A stretch of DNA of 64,000 nucleotides. Origin: Enterococcus columbae (GTDB taxonomy: Bacteria; Bacillota; Bacilli; Lactobacillales; Enterococcaceae). The stretch spans positions 1 through 64,000 of the forward strand of contig DYWZ01000059.1 of assembly GCA_020742395.1 (NCBI GenBank), read 5' to 3'. Position numbers and translations under genes: made by a program. Below the pieces are notes generated by a model that saw only the letters and a list, made by a program, of their open reading frames with translations, was not told the DNA's origin and searched no databases. Of this stretch, positions 42,216 to 54,676 are shown piece after piece (position 1 is the first letter of the stretch; each line of letters begins with the position of its first letter).

Positions 42216-45068
42216 TTATTCTGTATACTGTATTCTTGCTTGATGATTTAAAATTAATTCAAGTAAATAGTATTCTTCTACCATTGGAATCTCAATATTT
42301 AACATTCGTGCCAGGCTTTGTGTATATAAATGAAGTTTTTCGTATAAAGGCTCTGCCAGTAATTTTTGCTGACAATTTTCTGGTTCGCTCAATGGCTTTT
42401 TCAATACATTCCGTTCTAACATATTCCCACAATGTAAGATAAAATTGATTCGAAAGCCTTTTAGCTCTTCGGCAAATTGCCACTCTTCAATGACTTTATC
42501 TGCAAAGCTCCAAAGCAAGTCAATCACTTTCTTAGGATTAATAAAAGTGACATTTCGCTCTAAAAATTGAATACATAATCCCTTAGTATCATCTGTTTCA
42601 TCAGATGTGGTTAATTCAGTCATATCAAAATCAATAAATAATTCATTATCTAATAGCAACTTATCGAGTAATTGATCAATATCAGAATCAATAAATTGCT
42701 CTAACGATATAAACGGTAACGGTACAGCTGGTTGAGCAATACCAGTCGTAGCAATTAATTGATAGTGCTGCATAATCTCTGGTAAACGTTGGTTAATTTC
42801 AATAATTGAAGATGTAACAATTTCAATTTCATCATTTTGCCGTTTTTGCAGTGAAAACTCCAAGATTTCTTTAATCCTCTGTGCAGTTCCTTCGCCTGAT
42901 GCACAAATCGCCAAAATCGCTTTTTTCTTTCTTTGTGTTTTAGAGTCGGGTTGTTCCACATGACCGTAACCTCTAAAATGTCTTAGTGAATCATAAACGC
43001 TATCCAAATCAGCCCCAATAACTGATGCTTTGCGCACTGCTTCTAAAACGATGGCGGTTGTGACCATATCAATCGTGCGAACTCTAACCTTGGTATCGCG
43101 GAAAATTTCTTGTGAAAATGTTGCCAAAGAACCCATATCCACTAACAATAAAACGCCACTGCCATCATTCACCTCTAAAACAGCCTGTTCGATTTTTTCC
43201 AAAGCTACCTTAGGTGACATATCTAATGGCATATCTACTGCTCGTAATTGCTCAACTCCCAAAAGTTGCGTAACCACTTCGACCATACTACTTGCTGAGC
43301 TTTTACCATGTGCGGCTACCACGACACCAATTTTCCCTACAGACGGCGTAGATTTTAACGAAACTAAAAGCGCCGCTAAGTAATAATCTTCACTTTCAAG
43401 AATTTCTACTTCAAAACTTTCTTCTATAATATAGCGAATTTTTTTAGCCATAGCAAAAGCTTCCGGATAATCACTAATCATCGTCCGAATATTATCGTTA
43501 ATATGACGTTGTTCCCCAAGATTAATCTTTTTTAACAGACTGCTAATATGCAAACTAAAAGCGTAAATAAAATTGGCCTGATAATCAATTTCTAATTTGT
43601 TTTCTACTAATTGATAAATTTTACTGGTTACCTCAATGACCCGCTTATCAACCAATTCACTCAATTTATTTTCTGATTGGAATGAAAACTGGTGATGTCG
43701 ATAAAAAGATTTCAAATGCACATTAATATCAGTCTTAATAAAATGATTAATCGCTTCTTGATCAATTCCTTCAGCTTTTAATAAGGCTGCTTTATCCCCG
43801 ATAATATCATACAAATTATAAGGTAATTCATAAGAGTCCGTATTAATATCAATAATACTTTCATTAGGTTGAACAATAAGCTTTGGCACAAGTTGCTTTT
43901 GTAATTCTGCCATTTGCTCACGCTTATTCGCTAAAACAATCAAGCCACTCCGGATACCTTCTGACAAATCATCTAAATCAATTTCAATTTGCTCTTGCTG
44001 CATATGATTCAAAAAGCCACGCGCACAAATTAATTGTACATTCGATTTTAACTGACCGATATTACCAAAACTAACACTTCCCAACAACGCTTTGACAACA
44101 TCTTCTGTTAAAGTAATCGTCCGCTGAATTCGTTTAGCTTCTTGGACAACCATCACTCGAACTAAATCAATTTGTTCATTAGCTGGTCGTTTTTCAAAAG
44201 CGGGTAATTGAATATTAATCGGTATACGACGAACAAAAGTGTCAAGCAATGCTGAGGTAGGATCTTCTGTGGTCGCTCCGACAATGCGCACATCGGCTTG
44301 GTGTTTTTTACCCGTTTCACCTAAGCGACTATAGGTACCATGATCCATAAAATAAAAGACCATTTCTTGGCCTTCTGGAGGCAAACGGTGAATTTCATCT
44401 AAAAAGAGCATGCCGCCATCCGCTTGATCAATAACCCCTTCTTTTTCCTGCTCCGCACCGGTAAAAGCACCTTTAGCATAACCAAACAAGTGACTCATTA
44501 ATAACTCAGGGTTATTGGCATAATCAGCACAGTTAAAAACAATCAAATCTTTTTCTTGATCGATGACTTGATTGTCTTTGGCAAACTGAAACATAGCATG
44601 CGCAAAATAGGTTTTCCCCGAACCGGTTGGACCAGTAATTAAACAGTTTAAACCTTTGGGAGGATATAAGATTGCAGCCTTCGCTTGTTCAATAGCATTT
44701 TTCATACTACCTTTGACACCAATCATTTTGGCAAAAATATTAGGATTTTTCTGTAAATCACGCGCCTTTGTCATAGGTTTTGAAATAGCTTTTTGCTCTA
44801 AAACTACTTCTTTTGCGTGTAGTTGATCAGTCTTTTTAGAATGATCTGCAATCTGCACCACATAGCGAACAGGTCGACCATCTAGCTTTAAAAGACGATT
44901 TTGACGGACTAATTCATTTAAATCTTTGCTTGCATTGGTTCTTTGAATAGCCAAAGCTTCAGCCACTTCATTAGTAGTAACTCCTGAAAGATTATCCATT
45001 TGTCCATTAGAAACTAAAAACGTCTGTTCATAAACATATTGATATATTCGATCCATCCGTTTGCTCAT
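42216..45068 (-). CDS. levR: LevR-type sigma54-dependent PTS activator
   Basis: AAA+ GPTGSGKT and GAFTGAEQEKEG motifs; PRD, EIIA-man-like and EIIB-like domains. Confidence 0.93.
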   Translation of the reverse strand: MSKRMDRIYQYVYEQTFLVSNGQMDNLSGVTTNEVAEALAIQRTNASKDLNELVRQNRLLKLDGRPVRYVVQIADHSKKTDQLHAKEVVLEQKAISKPMTKARDLQKNPNIFAKMIGVKGSMKNAIEQAKAAILYPPKGLNCLITGPTGSGKTYFAHAMFQFAKDNQVIDQEKDLIVFNCADYANNPELLMSHLFGYAKGAFTGAEQEKEGVIDQADGGMLFLDEIHRLPPEGQEMVFYFMDHGTYSRLGETGKKHQADVRIVGATTEDPTSALLDTFVRRIPINIQLPAFEKRPANEQIDLVRVMVVQEAKRIQRTITLTEDVVKALLGSVSFGNIGQLKSNVQLICARGFLNHMQQEQIEIDLDDLSEGIRSGLIVLANKREQMAELQKQLVPKLIVQPNESIIDINTDSYELPYNLYDIIGDKAALLKAEGIDQEAINHFIKTDINVHLKSFYRHHQFSFQSENKLSELVDKRVIEVTSKIYQLVENKLEIDYQANFIYAFSLHISSLLKKINLGEQRHINDNIRTMISDYPEAFAMAKKIRYIIEESFEVEILESEDYYLAALLVSLKSTPSVGKIGVVVAAHGKSSASSMVEVVTQLLGVEQLRAVDMPLDMSPKVALEKIEQAVLEVNDGSGVLLLVDMGSLATFSQEIFRDTKVRVRTIDMVTTAIVLEAVRKASVIGADLDSVYDSLRHFRGYGHVEQPDSKTQRKKKAILAICASGEGTAQRIKEILEFSLQKRQNDEIEIVTSSIIEINQRLPEIMQHYQLIATTGIAQPAVPLPFISLEQFIDSDIDQLLDKLLLDNELFIDFDMTELTTSDETDDTKGLCIQFLERNVTFINPKKVIDLLWSFADKVIEEWQFAEELKGFRINFILHCGNMLERNVLKKPLSEPENCQQKLLAEPLYEKLHLYTQSLARMLNIEIPMVEEYYLLELILNHQARIQYTE

Positions 45069-45147
45069 ATAACATCCCCCTTAACTTATTATTTATAACA
45101 ACTATCGGCTATTTATCTAAATTAGATAATATTATGTACTTCAATCA

Positions 45148-45696
45148 TTACTGTGCTAATTGACTAAATGGGATAAAGTTAGCCGGCTGTTTAGGAAGCG
45201 GTGCTAATGTCTTTTGCATCCAACAAATATCATACCATTGATTAAATTTATAGCCAATCTGTTCAAACAATGCGACTTTTTTATAGCCCATTTTTTCATG
45301 GAAGGCTTCACTTTCTTGATTGCCGGCTGTAATACATGCAGTCAACTGTAACACATTTTGTCGTTTTAAGTATTGTTCTAATTGTTCGTAAAGTTTTCTA
45401 CCCAGTCCTCTACCTTTAACATCCACTTTTAGATAAACAGTCACTTCAACTGACCAATCATAAGCACTTCGTCCTTTATAAACTCCCGCATAAGCATAGC
45501 CTAAAATCTGCTGATTTTCATCTTCAACCACAATATATGGATAACGTTGCAAGGTGTTTTCGATTCGTTTAGCAAATTCTGCGATAGTTGGTACTTCGTA
45601 TTCAAAAGTAATCGCAGTTTCCTCTACATAAGGTCGATAAATCTCTACCAACGCTTTGGCATCTTCAATTGTTGCAATTCTAAAATATTCACTCAT
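45148..45696 (-). CDS. GNAT N-acetyltransferase (phosphinothricin-acetyltransferase-like)
   Basis: YVEETAITFEYEVPTIAEFAKRIENTLQRYPYIV; VKGRGLGRKLYEQLE. Confidence 0.9.
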   Translation of the reverse strand: MSEYFRIATIEDAKALVEIYRPYVEETAITFEYEVPTIAEFAKRIENTLQRYPYIVVEDENQQILGYAYAGVYKGRSAYDWSVEVTVYLKVDVKGRGLGRKLYEQLEQYLKRQNVLQLTACITAGNQESEAFHEKMGYKKVALFEQIGYKFNQWYDICWMQKTLAPLPKQPANFIPFSQLAQ

Positions 45697-45838
45697 TACC
45701 TGCCACCTCTAATAAAATCTTTCCTACTATTATAATATATCTCGTAATCAAAACAAAGTAACCAAAGTGATAAAAATAATATCGACAAAAAAACTGAGAA
45801 TATCAATTACTCGACATTCTCAGTTTAAATTCAAATAA

Positions 45839-46123
45839 TTATTTAGCTACTGGATATACAGATACTTGTTTTTTGTCGCGACCTTTACGTTCGAAACGTA
45901 CAACGCCGTCAACTTTAGCATATAAAGTATCATCTCCGCCAATACCAACGTTTACACCTGGATAAATCTTAGTTCCACGTTGACGGTAAAGAATTGAACC
46001 ACCTGTAACAGTTTGACCATCGGCACGTTTAGCACCTAAACGTTTTGCGCGAGAGTCACGTCCGTTAGAAGTAGAACCTCCACCTTTTTTGTGAGCGAAG
46101 AATTGTAAGTTCATTTTCAACAT
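45839..46123 (-). CDS. rpmA: Ribosomal protein L27
   Basis: [33 protein letters not shown]-terminal extension before AHKKGGG. Confidence 0.97.
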   Translation of the reverse strand: MLKMNLQFFAHKKGGGSTSNGRDSRAKRLGAKRADGQTVTGGSILYRQRGTKIYPGVNVGIGGDDTLYAKVDGVVRFERKGRDKKQVSVYPVAK

Positions 46124-46135
46124 GAGCGGCACCTC

Positions 46136-46480
46136 CTAGTGATTTGTAATGGTTTGAATTTGGATATATTGTTGATATTCTTCTTGAACCGATTCTAAAC
46201 CTAAAAGTAAACTTTCAAGTAAAACCTGGACAACGTTCTTTTGCTCTTGAGTTAAATCATCTGTAATCGACGCTTGTAAAAAGCCTCCATTTTCATGATC
46301 TGCCTCTATCTGCATAGTAACACCTGCCAAAGAATCCACACTATTAATGGCATTTAAGCTCAATGCACTCACAGCTGCACAGACGATATCTTCGCCATAT
46401 TCACCTGCACCTGCATGACCAGAAATGCAAAATTGATGGATCATGCCTGATTCATTGCGGTAAAAAATACCTTTAATCAT
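46136..46480 (-). CDS. prp: Prp cysteine protease (L27 processing)
   Basis: SGHAGAGEYGEDIVCAAVSALSLN: conserved H and C; between rplU and rpmA. Confidence 0.93.
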   Translation of the reverse strand: MIKGIFYRNESGMIHQFCISGHAGAGEYGEDIVCAAVSALSLNAINSVDSLAGVTMQIEADHENGGFLQASITDDLTQEQKNVVQVLLESLLLGLESVQEEYQQYIQIQTITNH

Positions 46481-46502
46481 CAACTTATCCTTCTTTTTCT
46501 AA

Positions 46503-46811
46503 TTATGCGTTAATTGCTTCGATAACCACTTTAGTGTATGGTTGACGATGACCTTGTTTGCGGTGTGAATGTTTTTTAGGTTTGTATTTGAAAGTTACAA
46601 CTTTCTTTTGTTTACCATGTTTTTCAACAGTACCTACAACAGTTGCACCAGCTACTAAAGGAGTTCCTACTTTAGTAGATTCGCCACCTACTAAAACAAC
46701 TTCATCAAAAGTAACTTTTTCGCCAGCTTCAACGTTTAATTTTTCAACGTAGATAGCTTGACCTACTTCAACCTTCACTTGTTTACCACCAGTTTTGATA
46801 ATTGCGTACAT
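46503..46811 (-). CDS. rplU: Ribosomal protein L21
   Basis: [25 protein letters not shown]; true start 46811 behind AAGGAGGTG. Confidence 0.97.
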   Translation of the reverse strand: MYAIIKTGGKQVKVEVGQAIYVEKLNVEAGEKVTFDEVVLVGGESTKVGTPLVAGATVVGTVEKHGKQKKVVTFKYKPKKHSHRKQGHRQPYTKVVIEAINA

Positions 46812-46920
46812 GCTTAACAGCACCTCCTTATAATAAAACTTAGACTCGCCATCGCAAGTGACAATCGTACTTAAAAACTTGGTCTGTGCGGTTGTAGCTG
46901 TGGAGTCCACAATTACAACA
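46812..46920 (-). promoter_or_regulatory. Probable L21 leader RNA
   Basis: Structured leader (GTTGTAATTGTGGACTCCACAGCTACAACC...) that produces the false N-terminal extension of the rplU ORF. Confidence 0.6.
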
Positions 46921-47049
46921 GTTAAATCATAGCAATTTTAATATAAAAAGTCAATGAAAATATGAAAAAAAGTGATAAACTCTCTATGTTTAAATAGTAT
47001 TGTGTAACATAGAAATATTTTTTATACTTTAATTGAAAGGAGTGGACCT

Positions 47050-48866
47050 ATGTTTTTTCAATTATTTAGCTACTTTTTTAGTAGTAGTATTATCACTTTA
47101 TTAGATAATTATTTTTTCCCAACACCTTCGAAAGGACAAAGCGTTAAAAGATGGTTGAGTTATACCTTAGGGATCCAATTATCTGCTTTAACAATATTAC
47201 GTTTTTGCTTTAAAATTCCTAATGTATTAGTTAGCCATTTATATAATCAAAATTTTTTGTTTAAATATATAGCATTTGCTATCATGATTGGTATTTTTTG
47301 GCTAATTTTAAAAGGTTTAGCCTACCAATTAATAACAATTAAAACATCTGATAAAACCAAATTAACCAAAAAAGAAAAAGTAATCTTTATTATTAGTGCT
47401 ATCGGTATGATGTTGGCGATTGTCTTTTTTCTAGGGAGCAATTGGTTTATTTCAGCATTTGGCCGACTAACACCTGAGCAATTTATTTTTAACTTTAAAT
47501 CACCAGTTAACGGAACTGCCACGGGGATGATTGAGCAAATTATCAGTACACCCGTTTTATTAGGGTGCTTAATTTTTTCTTTTACTGCGCATTTTATCTA
47601 ACAAAAATAACCTTTCTCTATAAAGATAAAGCATTATTTAATCGCAAACATCGACAACGATTTTTATCGATTGTTGCACTTGGTTCTTTAATTTTCAGTA
47701 GTATCTATGCAATCAAAGAGTTACGCTTAACCGAAGTCTATACGGCATATTTTGATCAATCGACATTTATTCAAAAAGAATATGTCAAACCACAAGCGGT
47801 AAACTTACAATTTCCTAGACAGAAAAAAAATCTCATTCACATCTATCTAGAATCTATCGAAAATTCTTATTTCGACCAAGCAAATGGTGGTTATATGAAA
47901 GAAAACTTAATGCCTGATTTAATGAATTTAGCTAAAGAAGGCATACATTTTTCTTCAAATAATAAGTTTGGCGGACCTATTCAGACTTATGGTTCCAGTT
48001 GGTCAGTTGCAGCTATGGTGAATATGAGTAGTGGGTTGCCTTTGAAAATACCGATGGATGGCAATAGTTACGGTAAAACAGGGCAATTTTTACCAGGAGC
48101 TGTTATGATTGGGGATATTTTACAGGAACAAGGGTATAATCAAACCATTATGTTTGGTGCTGATGCCGATTTTGGTGGCCTAACTAGTTTCTTTAAAACT
48201 CACGGAAATTACCATATTTTCGATGTAAAATATGCTCGCAAAGCCGGATTGATTCCACCTAATTACAATGTTTGGTGGGGATTTGAAGATAATAAGTTAT
48301 ATGAATTTACTAAACAAGAACTCACACGTTTAGCTAGTTTGAATCAGCCTTTTAATTTTACGATGGAAAATGCAGATACTCACTTTCCAGATGGTTTCGT
48401 GGAACCTGATATGCCCAAACTTTATACTAGCCAATATGCCAATGTGATTCATTATTCGCAAAAACAAGTTGTTGACTTAGTGCGTTGGATTCAACAACAA
48501 CCTTTTTACAAAGATACAGTAATCGTATTAACGGGTGATCATCCAAGTATGAATAAAAAATTCTTTGAAAACTTTGATCCAAACTATCAACGTACTACAT
48601 TTAATTTGATTTTAAACGCTGATTTTCCTAACCAAACATTTTCAACTAAAAATCGCCAATACGCTCCATACGATTATTTTCCAACAATCTTAGCAAGTAT
48701 GGGCGTTAAAATTAAAGACGAACGTTTAGGATTAGGTGTAAATCTAGCTTCTTCACAACCCACTTTAATTGAAAAATATGGGCTTAAAAAAGTAAATCAA
48801 GAATTAAGTAAAAATAGTTGCTACTATAACAACGAATTTGTCGATGAAAAATGGGCAAAAAAATAA
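47050..48866 (+). pseudogene. LTA synthase/phosphoglycerol transferase-family sulfatase-fold protein, frameshifted
   Basis: ORFs 47050-47601 (TM domain) and 47565-48866 (catalytic domain) overlap. One extra T in the T6 run at 47573-47578 fuses them as ...LLGCLIFFFYCAFYLTKITFLYKDK.... Confidence 0.8.
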
Positions 48867-48936
48867 ACCTTTGCTTCTCTTTTCAGCAATGTAGTAAAAA
48901 GATGACTAATTGTTCTTTATGACGATATAGCTAATT

Positions 48937-48975
48937 AAAGGAAACTGAAAAAAATCAGTTTCCTTTAATTTAGTC
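48937..48975. terminator. Bidirectional terminator
   Basis: AAAGGAAACTGAAAAAAATCAGTTTCCTTT. Confidence 0.75.
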
Positions 48976-48976
48976 T

Positions 48977-49750
48977 TTAACCTAAGCCTTTTAATACTGG
49001 CGCCATCAATACTTTACCACTTCCACGATAAACATTGACCAGACCTTCCCCAGAAGCCGCAGAACCTAATAACGATTTACCCGAACGCTCAACCGTAAAA
49101 TCTAAACTACTACTCCAAGCAATTGCATAATTACCATCAACTTTTAACACATCATCTTGTAAAGTAATCTCGATGAGTTCTTCTTTAGGACAATGTGACT
49201 CTAAACAGATAATGCCTTGACCTTTTAATCCCAAATTGAACAATCCTTCTCCACCAGCTACCGCAGAAGAAAGATTAGAACGCATCACTGCTTTATGTTG
49301 AATAGAAGCATCGCAAGCTAAAAATAAACCATCGTCTAAAACAATTGATCCTTGCCAATCTGCTAAATCAAGCAATAAAATATGACGATAAGTTGGCTCT
49401 AAAACTAAAGTTCCTGTACCGACATATTCTGGTTTTACCACAGTTTCACCAGTTACTTTGCCTTTAAAAGCCTTTCCTAAAAAATCACCTACGCCTTTAA
49501 TCCCAGTAGTCGCTTGTACATCACCAACCATCCATTGCATCGCACCTTCTTGAATGACTACACCTGTTGTTTTACTTAAATCACAAACTACTTGACGTTT
49601 TCTAACTAACATTTGATTAGCGTAATAAGCTGCCGCTGCTGTGGATAAAGTCACACTTAAATCACGTTGATATTCCGTAATAGCAAATGCGCCTTTTTGA
49701 TCCACCACAACCACGTCATCATTATCCAAAAAATTATTCACTTGAAACAT
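48977..49750 (-). CDS. AIM24-family protein
   Basis: GSGKVLMAPVLKGLG C-terminus, VVVDQKGAFAITEYQRDL; AIM24-like beta repeats. Confidence 0.75.
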   Translation of the reverse strand: MFQVNNFLDNDDVVVVDQKGAFAITEYQRDLSVTLSTAAAAYYANQMLVRKRQVVCDLSKTTGVVIQEGAMQWMVGDVQATTGIKGVGDFLGKAFKGKVTGETVVKPEYVGTGTLVLEPTYRHILLLDLADWQGSIVLDDGLFLACDASIQHKAVMRSNLSSAVAGGEGLFNLGLKGQGIICLESHCPKEELIEITLQDDVLKVDGNYAIAWSSSLDFTVERSGKSLLGSAASGEGLVNVYRGSGKVLMAPVLKGLG

Positions 49751-50020
49751 CGCGAACACCTCATCTCTTTTCTTTCATTCTAACACATTTCTTTCTTGAC
49801 TAACTCCAGCTTTAATAGGAAATATAAAAAAATTGGAGAAATCTTCATTGACTTCTCCAATTTTTGTTTAAAAAGTGCTGAATTTCAACACTTTTTTATG
49901 ACTTGCATTAAATAAAAGGATGGTTGGTAAAAAGCAAGTCATTTATAGAAAGACTACAACGAATTTAGCTGTATTTTTTAGGGAAGACAACAGAAAAAAT
50001 GTTATAGTCATTTCACAAAT

Positions 50021-50605
50021 TTATTGCCAATAGCTTGGAATTGTTTGCTCATAAGTTTCAATTTCGTTAATTGACTGTAAGGTAATGGCAATTTCATCTA
50101 ACCCATTGATTAATTTATGCTTCCAAGTACGATCAATTTCAAAGGGATAATTTTTGCCATTGCATTGCACCTGTTGATTAGGTAAATCGATGGTAATTAG
50201 CTCATTGGTTTGTTGGGCTAATTCTTTTCGCGCATCAAGTGGTAACACAATAGGTAATAACCCATTTTTAGTCGCATTCATATAAAAAATATCACTAAAA
50301 CTACCGGCAATGACTGCAACAAAACCATAATCCATCAAGGCCCAAGCAGCGTGTTCACGCGATGAACCAGAACCAAAATTATCTCCAGTGATTAAAATAG
50401 TAGCCGCTTGATATTTTGGATCATTTAAAACAAATGCTGGATTAGGGCTACGGTCTTTTAAGTAGCGCCAGTCATCGAATAAAAACTCACCAAAACCAGC
50501 TTTTTCAATTCGCTTTAGATAGGTCTTAGGAATAATTTGATCGGTATCAATATTATCATTCATAAAAGGAACCCCAAAACCTTGATAAACCGTAAATGCT
50601 TGCAT
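50021..50605 (-). CDS. leuD: 3-isopropylmalate dehydratase small subunit
   Basis: [30 protein letters not shown]. Confidence 0.96.
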   Translation of the reverse strand: MQAFTVYQGFGVPFMNDNIDTDQIIPKTYLKRIEKAGFGEFLFDDWRYLKDRSPNPAFVLNDPKYQAATILITGDNFGSGSSREHAAWALMDYGFVAVIAGSFSDIFYMNATKNGLLPIVLPLDARKELAQQTNELITIDLPNQQVQCNGKNYPFEIDRTWKHKLINGLDEIAITLQSINEIETYEQTIPSYWQ

Positions 50606-51981
50606 TATCGTTCACCTACCATTTCTCTAACATCGACAAAAGTACCATAGATTGCCGCAGCCGCAGCCATTGCTGGCGAGCAAAGATGGGTTCTTGAATT
50701 TTTTCCTTGTCGACCTACAAAATTCCGATTTGATGTTGAGGCACAGTGAATATATTCAGGAACTTTATCTGGATTCATCCCTAAACACATCGAGCAGCCC
50801 GGTTCACGCCATTGAAAACCGGCTGCTTTAAAAATTTGATCTAAACCAAGTTTCTCAGCCGCTTTTTTCACCGGTCTTGATCCTGGAACCACAATAGCGG
50901 TAACTGATGATTTGACTTTTTTTCCACGAATAATTTCAGCTGCTTCTTGCAAATCAGACAATCGACCATTAGTACATGAACCAATAAATACATATTCAAT
51001 CGGAATGTCACTAGCCTTTTGACCTGGATGTAACGCCATATAATCATAAGCCAATTGATCGTTGTGATCTTTAATTTCCGGAAAAGCCTTATCAAAAGAT
51101 ACTGCCATCTCTGGATTGGTCCCCCATGTTATATATGGCGCTAATTGTGTCGCGTCTAATGTCAGTAATCGATCATATTTCGCATCTTCATCAGTATATA
51201 ACGTTTGCCAATCCGCAATCGCTTTTTGAAAATCTTTTGGTGCATATTCTCTACCTTGTACATAAGCAAACGTCTTTTCATCTGGGCGAATTAAGCCCAT
51301 CTTTGCCCCACCTTCTATCGACATATTACAAATGGTCATTCGTTCTTCCATCGAAAGATTTTCAATTGTTTCCCCAAAAAATTCAGCGGCATAACCAACC
51401 CCAAAATCTACACCATATTTAGCAATTAAAGCTAGAATAATATCTTTGGCATATACGCCTTTAGGCAATTTTCCAGTTACTTTGATACCTAAATTTTTGG
51501 GCTTTTTTTGCCAAATTGTTTGGGTGGCTAAGACATGCTCTACTTCAGAAGTACCAATCCCAAAAGCAATCGCTCCAAATGCACCATGAGTGGCCGTATG
51601 AGAATCCCCACAAACAATTACTTTACCAGGTTGGGTTAGACCTACTTCCGGACCAACCATGTGGACAATTCCTTGGCGCGCTGAGCCATTATCACACAAG
51701 GTAATGCCAAATTCTTCACAATTCTTTCGTAACGTGTCAATTTGTTTTTTAGAAATCAAATCTGTAATATTAAAAATATCCTGAGTGGGTACATTATGAT
51801 CCATCGTAGCAAAGGTTTTATCCGGACGACGAACCGTTCGATTGTTCTGACGCAAGCCTTCAAAAGCCTGTGGAGAAGTAACTTCGTGAATCATTTGTAA
51901 ATCAACATATAATAGCTGTGCTTCACCTTCTTTACCAATAATCACGTGACGGTTCCATAATTTATCAAAAAGTGTTGTTCC
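50605..51981 (-). CDS. leuC: 3-isopropylmalate dehydratase large subunit
   Basis: [47 protein letters not shown]. Confidence 0.97.
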   Translation of the reverse strand, partial: GTTLFDKLWNRHVIIGKEGEAQLLYVDLQMIHEVTSPQAFEGLRQNNRTVRRPDKTFATMDHNVPTQDIFNITDLISKKQIDTLRKNCEEFGITLCDNGSARQGIVHMVGPEVGLTQPGKVIVCGDSHTATHGAFGAIAFGIGTSEVEHVLATQTIWQKKPKNLGIKVTGKLPKGVYAKDIILALIAKYGVDFGVGYAAEFFGETIENLSMEERMTICNMSIEGGAKMGLIRPDEKTFAYVQGREYAPKDFQKAIADWQTLYTDEDAKYDRLLTLDATQLAPYITWGTNPEMAVSFDKAFPEIKDHNDQLAYDYMALHPGQKASDIPIEYVFIGSCTNGRLSDLQEAAEIIRGKKVKSSVTAIVVPGSRPVKKAAEKLGLDQIFKAAGFQWREPGCSMCLGMNPDKVPEYIHCASTSNRNFVGRQGKNSRTHLCSPAMAAAAAIYGTFVDVREMVGER

Positions 51982-51989
51982 CATATTTA

Positions 51990-53036
51990 TCACCTTTCTA
52001 ATTTAGCAATCACTGCTTGTGTAAACGCACTGGTCGTAGCTGTACCATTTAAATCTGGCGTTAAAACACCTGATTCCATCGTAGCAAAACACGCTTGTTC
52101 TATTTTATCAGCTAAGTCATAGTAACCAAATGATTGGCGCAACATCAATACGACCGATAAAATCATCGAAACTGGATTAGCAATATTTTTACCCGCAATA
52201 TCAGGCGCTGAACCATGAATGGGTTCATATAAAGAAGGCCCATTTTCACTATGACTTGCACTCGGTAAAACGCCAAGTGTGCCTGGTAAAACCGAGGCTT
52301 CATCACTTAAAATATCCCCAAATAAATTTTCAGTGACAATCACATCAAAGCTAGTTGGTTGTTGGATTATTTTCATCGCCGCTGAGTCAACATATTGATG
52401 TTGTAAGGTACAATCAGGATATTCTTTAGCAATTTCATTGGCAATTTTTCGCCACAATTTACTAGTTGCTAAAACATTGGCCTTATCGACAGACAATACT
52501 TGCTTGCGTCTGCTTCTAGCTATTTGAAAGGCTTGATGCATAATCCGGCGAATTTCTTTTTCATGATAACGGTTAGTATCATAAGCAAAATCATCCGCTA
52601 ATTCTCTTGGTTGACCAAAATAAATACCACTTGTTAACTCTCTCACTACTACTAAATCCGTCCCCTGAACAATTTCACGTTTAATCGGTGAATAATCTAA
52701 TAGCGCATCTGATACTTTAACTGGTCGAATATTCGCATATAGATTTAACGCTTTACGCAAAGCTAATAAACCAGCTTCTGGCGTTTGTACTGCGTGTTCC
52801 CATTTTTTACCACCAATCGCTCCTAATAAAATCGCATCGGCCTGTTGGCAAGCTTGCAAAGTCTCATCAGGCAAAGGTTGGCCAGTTAAATCAATAGCAC
52901 TTCCACCAAAAGCATGCGCTGAAAACTGAAAATCATATTCATCATTACGATTAGCTGCTTTTAAAATGGTTAGCGCACTTTCCATAATTTCTGATCCAAT
53001 TCCATCACCAGCTAATACTACAATTTTTTTCACCAT
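51990..53036 (-). CDS. leuB: 3-isopropylmalate dehydrogenase
   Basis: [39 protein letters not shown]. Confidence 0.97.
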   Translation of the reverse strand: MVKKIVVLAGDGIGSEIMESALTILKAANRNDEYDFQFSAHAFGGSAIDLTGQPLPDETLQACQQADAILLGAIGGKKWEHAVQTPEAGLLALRKALNLYANIRPVKVSDALLDYSPIKREIVQGTDLVVVRELTSGIYFGQPRELADDFAYDTNRYHEKEIRRIMHQAFQIARSRRKQVLSVDKANVLATSKLWRKIANEIAKEYPDCTLQHQYVDSAAMKIIQQPTSFDVIVTENLFGDILSDEASVLPGTLGVLPSASHSENGPSLYEPIHGSAPDIAGKNIANPVSMILSVVLMLRQSFGYYDLADKIEQACFATMESGVLTPDLNGTATTSAFTQAVIAKLER

Positions 53037-53037
53037 T

Positions 53038-54555
53038 TTATTGCCCTCTTTCCTTTAAAATAGAACTTGCGTGAACATAGGCTTTGGCTGAAGCTTTCAA
53101 TACGTCAAAATCTACACCGACACCGTTAATCATTATTTTTTTCGTATCATCAGTAATACTTACCCTAACTTCGGCTTGCGCATCTTCTCCACTGGTTAAG
53201 GCTTGTATTTCATAGCTAGTTAAAATTGGTTTTTGCATAAATACTTCATCGATGGCATTATAAATCGCTTGAATACTACCATCTCCAATTGCAGAAGCTG
53301 TCTGAATTTGTTTTTGTTCATCTTGAATAGAAACAACAGCTGCCTGATAGCCATTTGATACATACTGTAATTGAATAGCTGCTAAATGATAGCCATCTTC
53401 TTCTCGTCTAAATTTATCAGTCACCAAAGCGATTAAATCTTGATCGGTAATTTGTTTTTTCTTATCTGCTAATATTTTAAATTTCTTGAATAAATCATTC
53501 ACGCTATCCGTTTCTAATTCATAACCTAAATCAGCTAATTTAGCTACAAAGGCATGACGACCAGATAATTTGCCAAGCGGTAACGCATTGGTTTTTACGC
53601 CAACTAATTGTGGCGTAATGATTTCATAAGTTTCAGGATTTTTTAAAACACCATCTTGATGAATACCTGATTCATGTGCATAGGCATTACCACCAATTAC
53701 CGCTTTATTTTTAGGAACGGGTATACCTGATAATCTAGCAACTAAATCACTAGTATGCTTGGTTTGTGCTAAATGAATCTTACTTGTGCATTGATAAAAG
53801 TCTTTACGAATATGCAAAGCCACCGCTACTTCTTCTAATGCAGTATTGCCTGCACGCTCTCCAATCCCATTGATAGTCCCTTCCACTCGATTAGCGCCAT
53901 TTTCAATCGCAGCTAAGGCATTGGCAGTCGCCATTCCTAAATCATCATGACAATGTGATGAAAAAATAATTTCTTGATCACTTTTAATATTTTGAATTAA
54001 ATAAGCAAAAATTTTCCCATATTCGCTTGGGTTTGTATAACCGACAGTATCCGGAATATTAATAATACTCGCACCTGCATCAATGGCTGTTTGAACTGCT
54101 TGTAATAAAAATGGTAAGGAAGTTCTAGTTGCATCTTCTGGAGAAAATTGGACTTTTTCAAACTTAGTTTTTGCATAGCGTACATGATGATCAATCGACG
54201 CTAAAACTTCTTCTGGGGTCATCTTTAATTTGTATTTCATATGCACCTCACTGGTAGCTAAGAATACATGAATTTGTGGAAATTTCGCCTCTTTTAGCGC
54301 TTCATAAGCACAGTCGATATCTTTTTCTTGGCAACGGGCAAGACCTGCTACAGTCATAGTAGTCACCGCCGAAGCAATTGCTTGAACCGCTTGAAAATCA
54401 CCAGGCGAAGCAATTGGAAAGCCCGCTTCAATGGTATCAATCCCCCATTTTTCTAATTGTAGGGCAATTTGAACTTTTTCTTTAGTATTAAAATTTACGC
54501 CGGGAGTTTGTTCCCCATCTCTTAGTGTAGTGTCAAAAAATTGAATTGTTCTCAT
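53038..54555 (-). CDS. leuA: 2-isopropylmalate synthase
   Basis: [34 protein letters not shown]. Confidence 0.97.
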   Translation of the reverse strand: MRTIQFFDTTLRDGEQTPGVNFNTKEKVQIALQLEKWGIDTIEAGFPIASPGDFQAVQAIASAVTTMTVAGLARCQEKDIDCAYEALKEAKFPQIHVFLATSEVHMKYKLKMTPEEVLASIDHHVRYAKTKFEKVQFSPEDATRTSLPFLLQAVQTAIDAGASIINIPDTVGYTNPSEYGKIFAYLIQNIKSDQEIIFSSHCHDDLGMATANALAAIENGANRVEGTINGIGERAGNTALEEVAVALHIRKDFYQCTSKIHLAQTKHTSDLVARLSGIPVPKNKAVIGGNAYAHESGIHQDGVLKNPETYEIITPQLVGVKTNALPLGKLSGRHAFVAKLADLGYELETDSVNDLFKKFKILADKKKQITDQDLIALVTDKFRREEDGYHLAAIQLQYVSNGYQAAVVSIQDEQKQIQTASAIGDGSIQAIYNAIDEVFMQKPILTSYEIQALTSGEDAQAEVRVSITDDTKKIMINGVGVDFDVLKASAKAYVHASSILKERGQ

Positions 54556-54591
54556 TATCAACTTACTCCTTCATCCAAATTTTTATTATAA

Positions 54592-54629
54592 AAAAAGCAT
54601 TCCATAAAGTATCTTTCTTTATGCAATGC
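54592..54629 (-). terminator. leu attenuator terminator
   Basis: Minus strand GCATTGCATAAAGaaagataCTTTATGGAATGC then TTTTTTT. Confidence 0.85.
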
Positions 54630-54676
54630 CAATAGAACTCTTTATTTATGCTGAATTTTGCAGTCAAAAGAGTTCT

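Noticed and set aside
47565-47601. Programmed -1 ribosomal frameshift in the LTA-synthase-like gene
   Set aside because: The junction TTA ATT TTT TCT does not form a standard X XXY YYZ heptamer, and no clear downstream stimulatory hairpin was seen. A T-tract indel is simpler.
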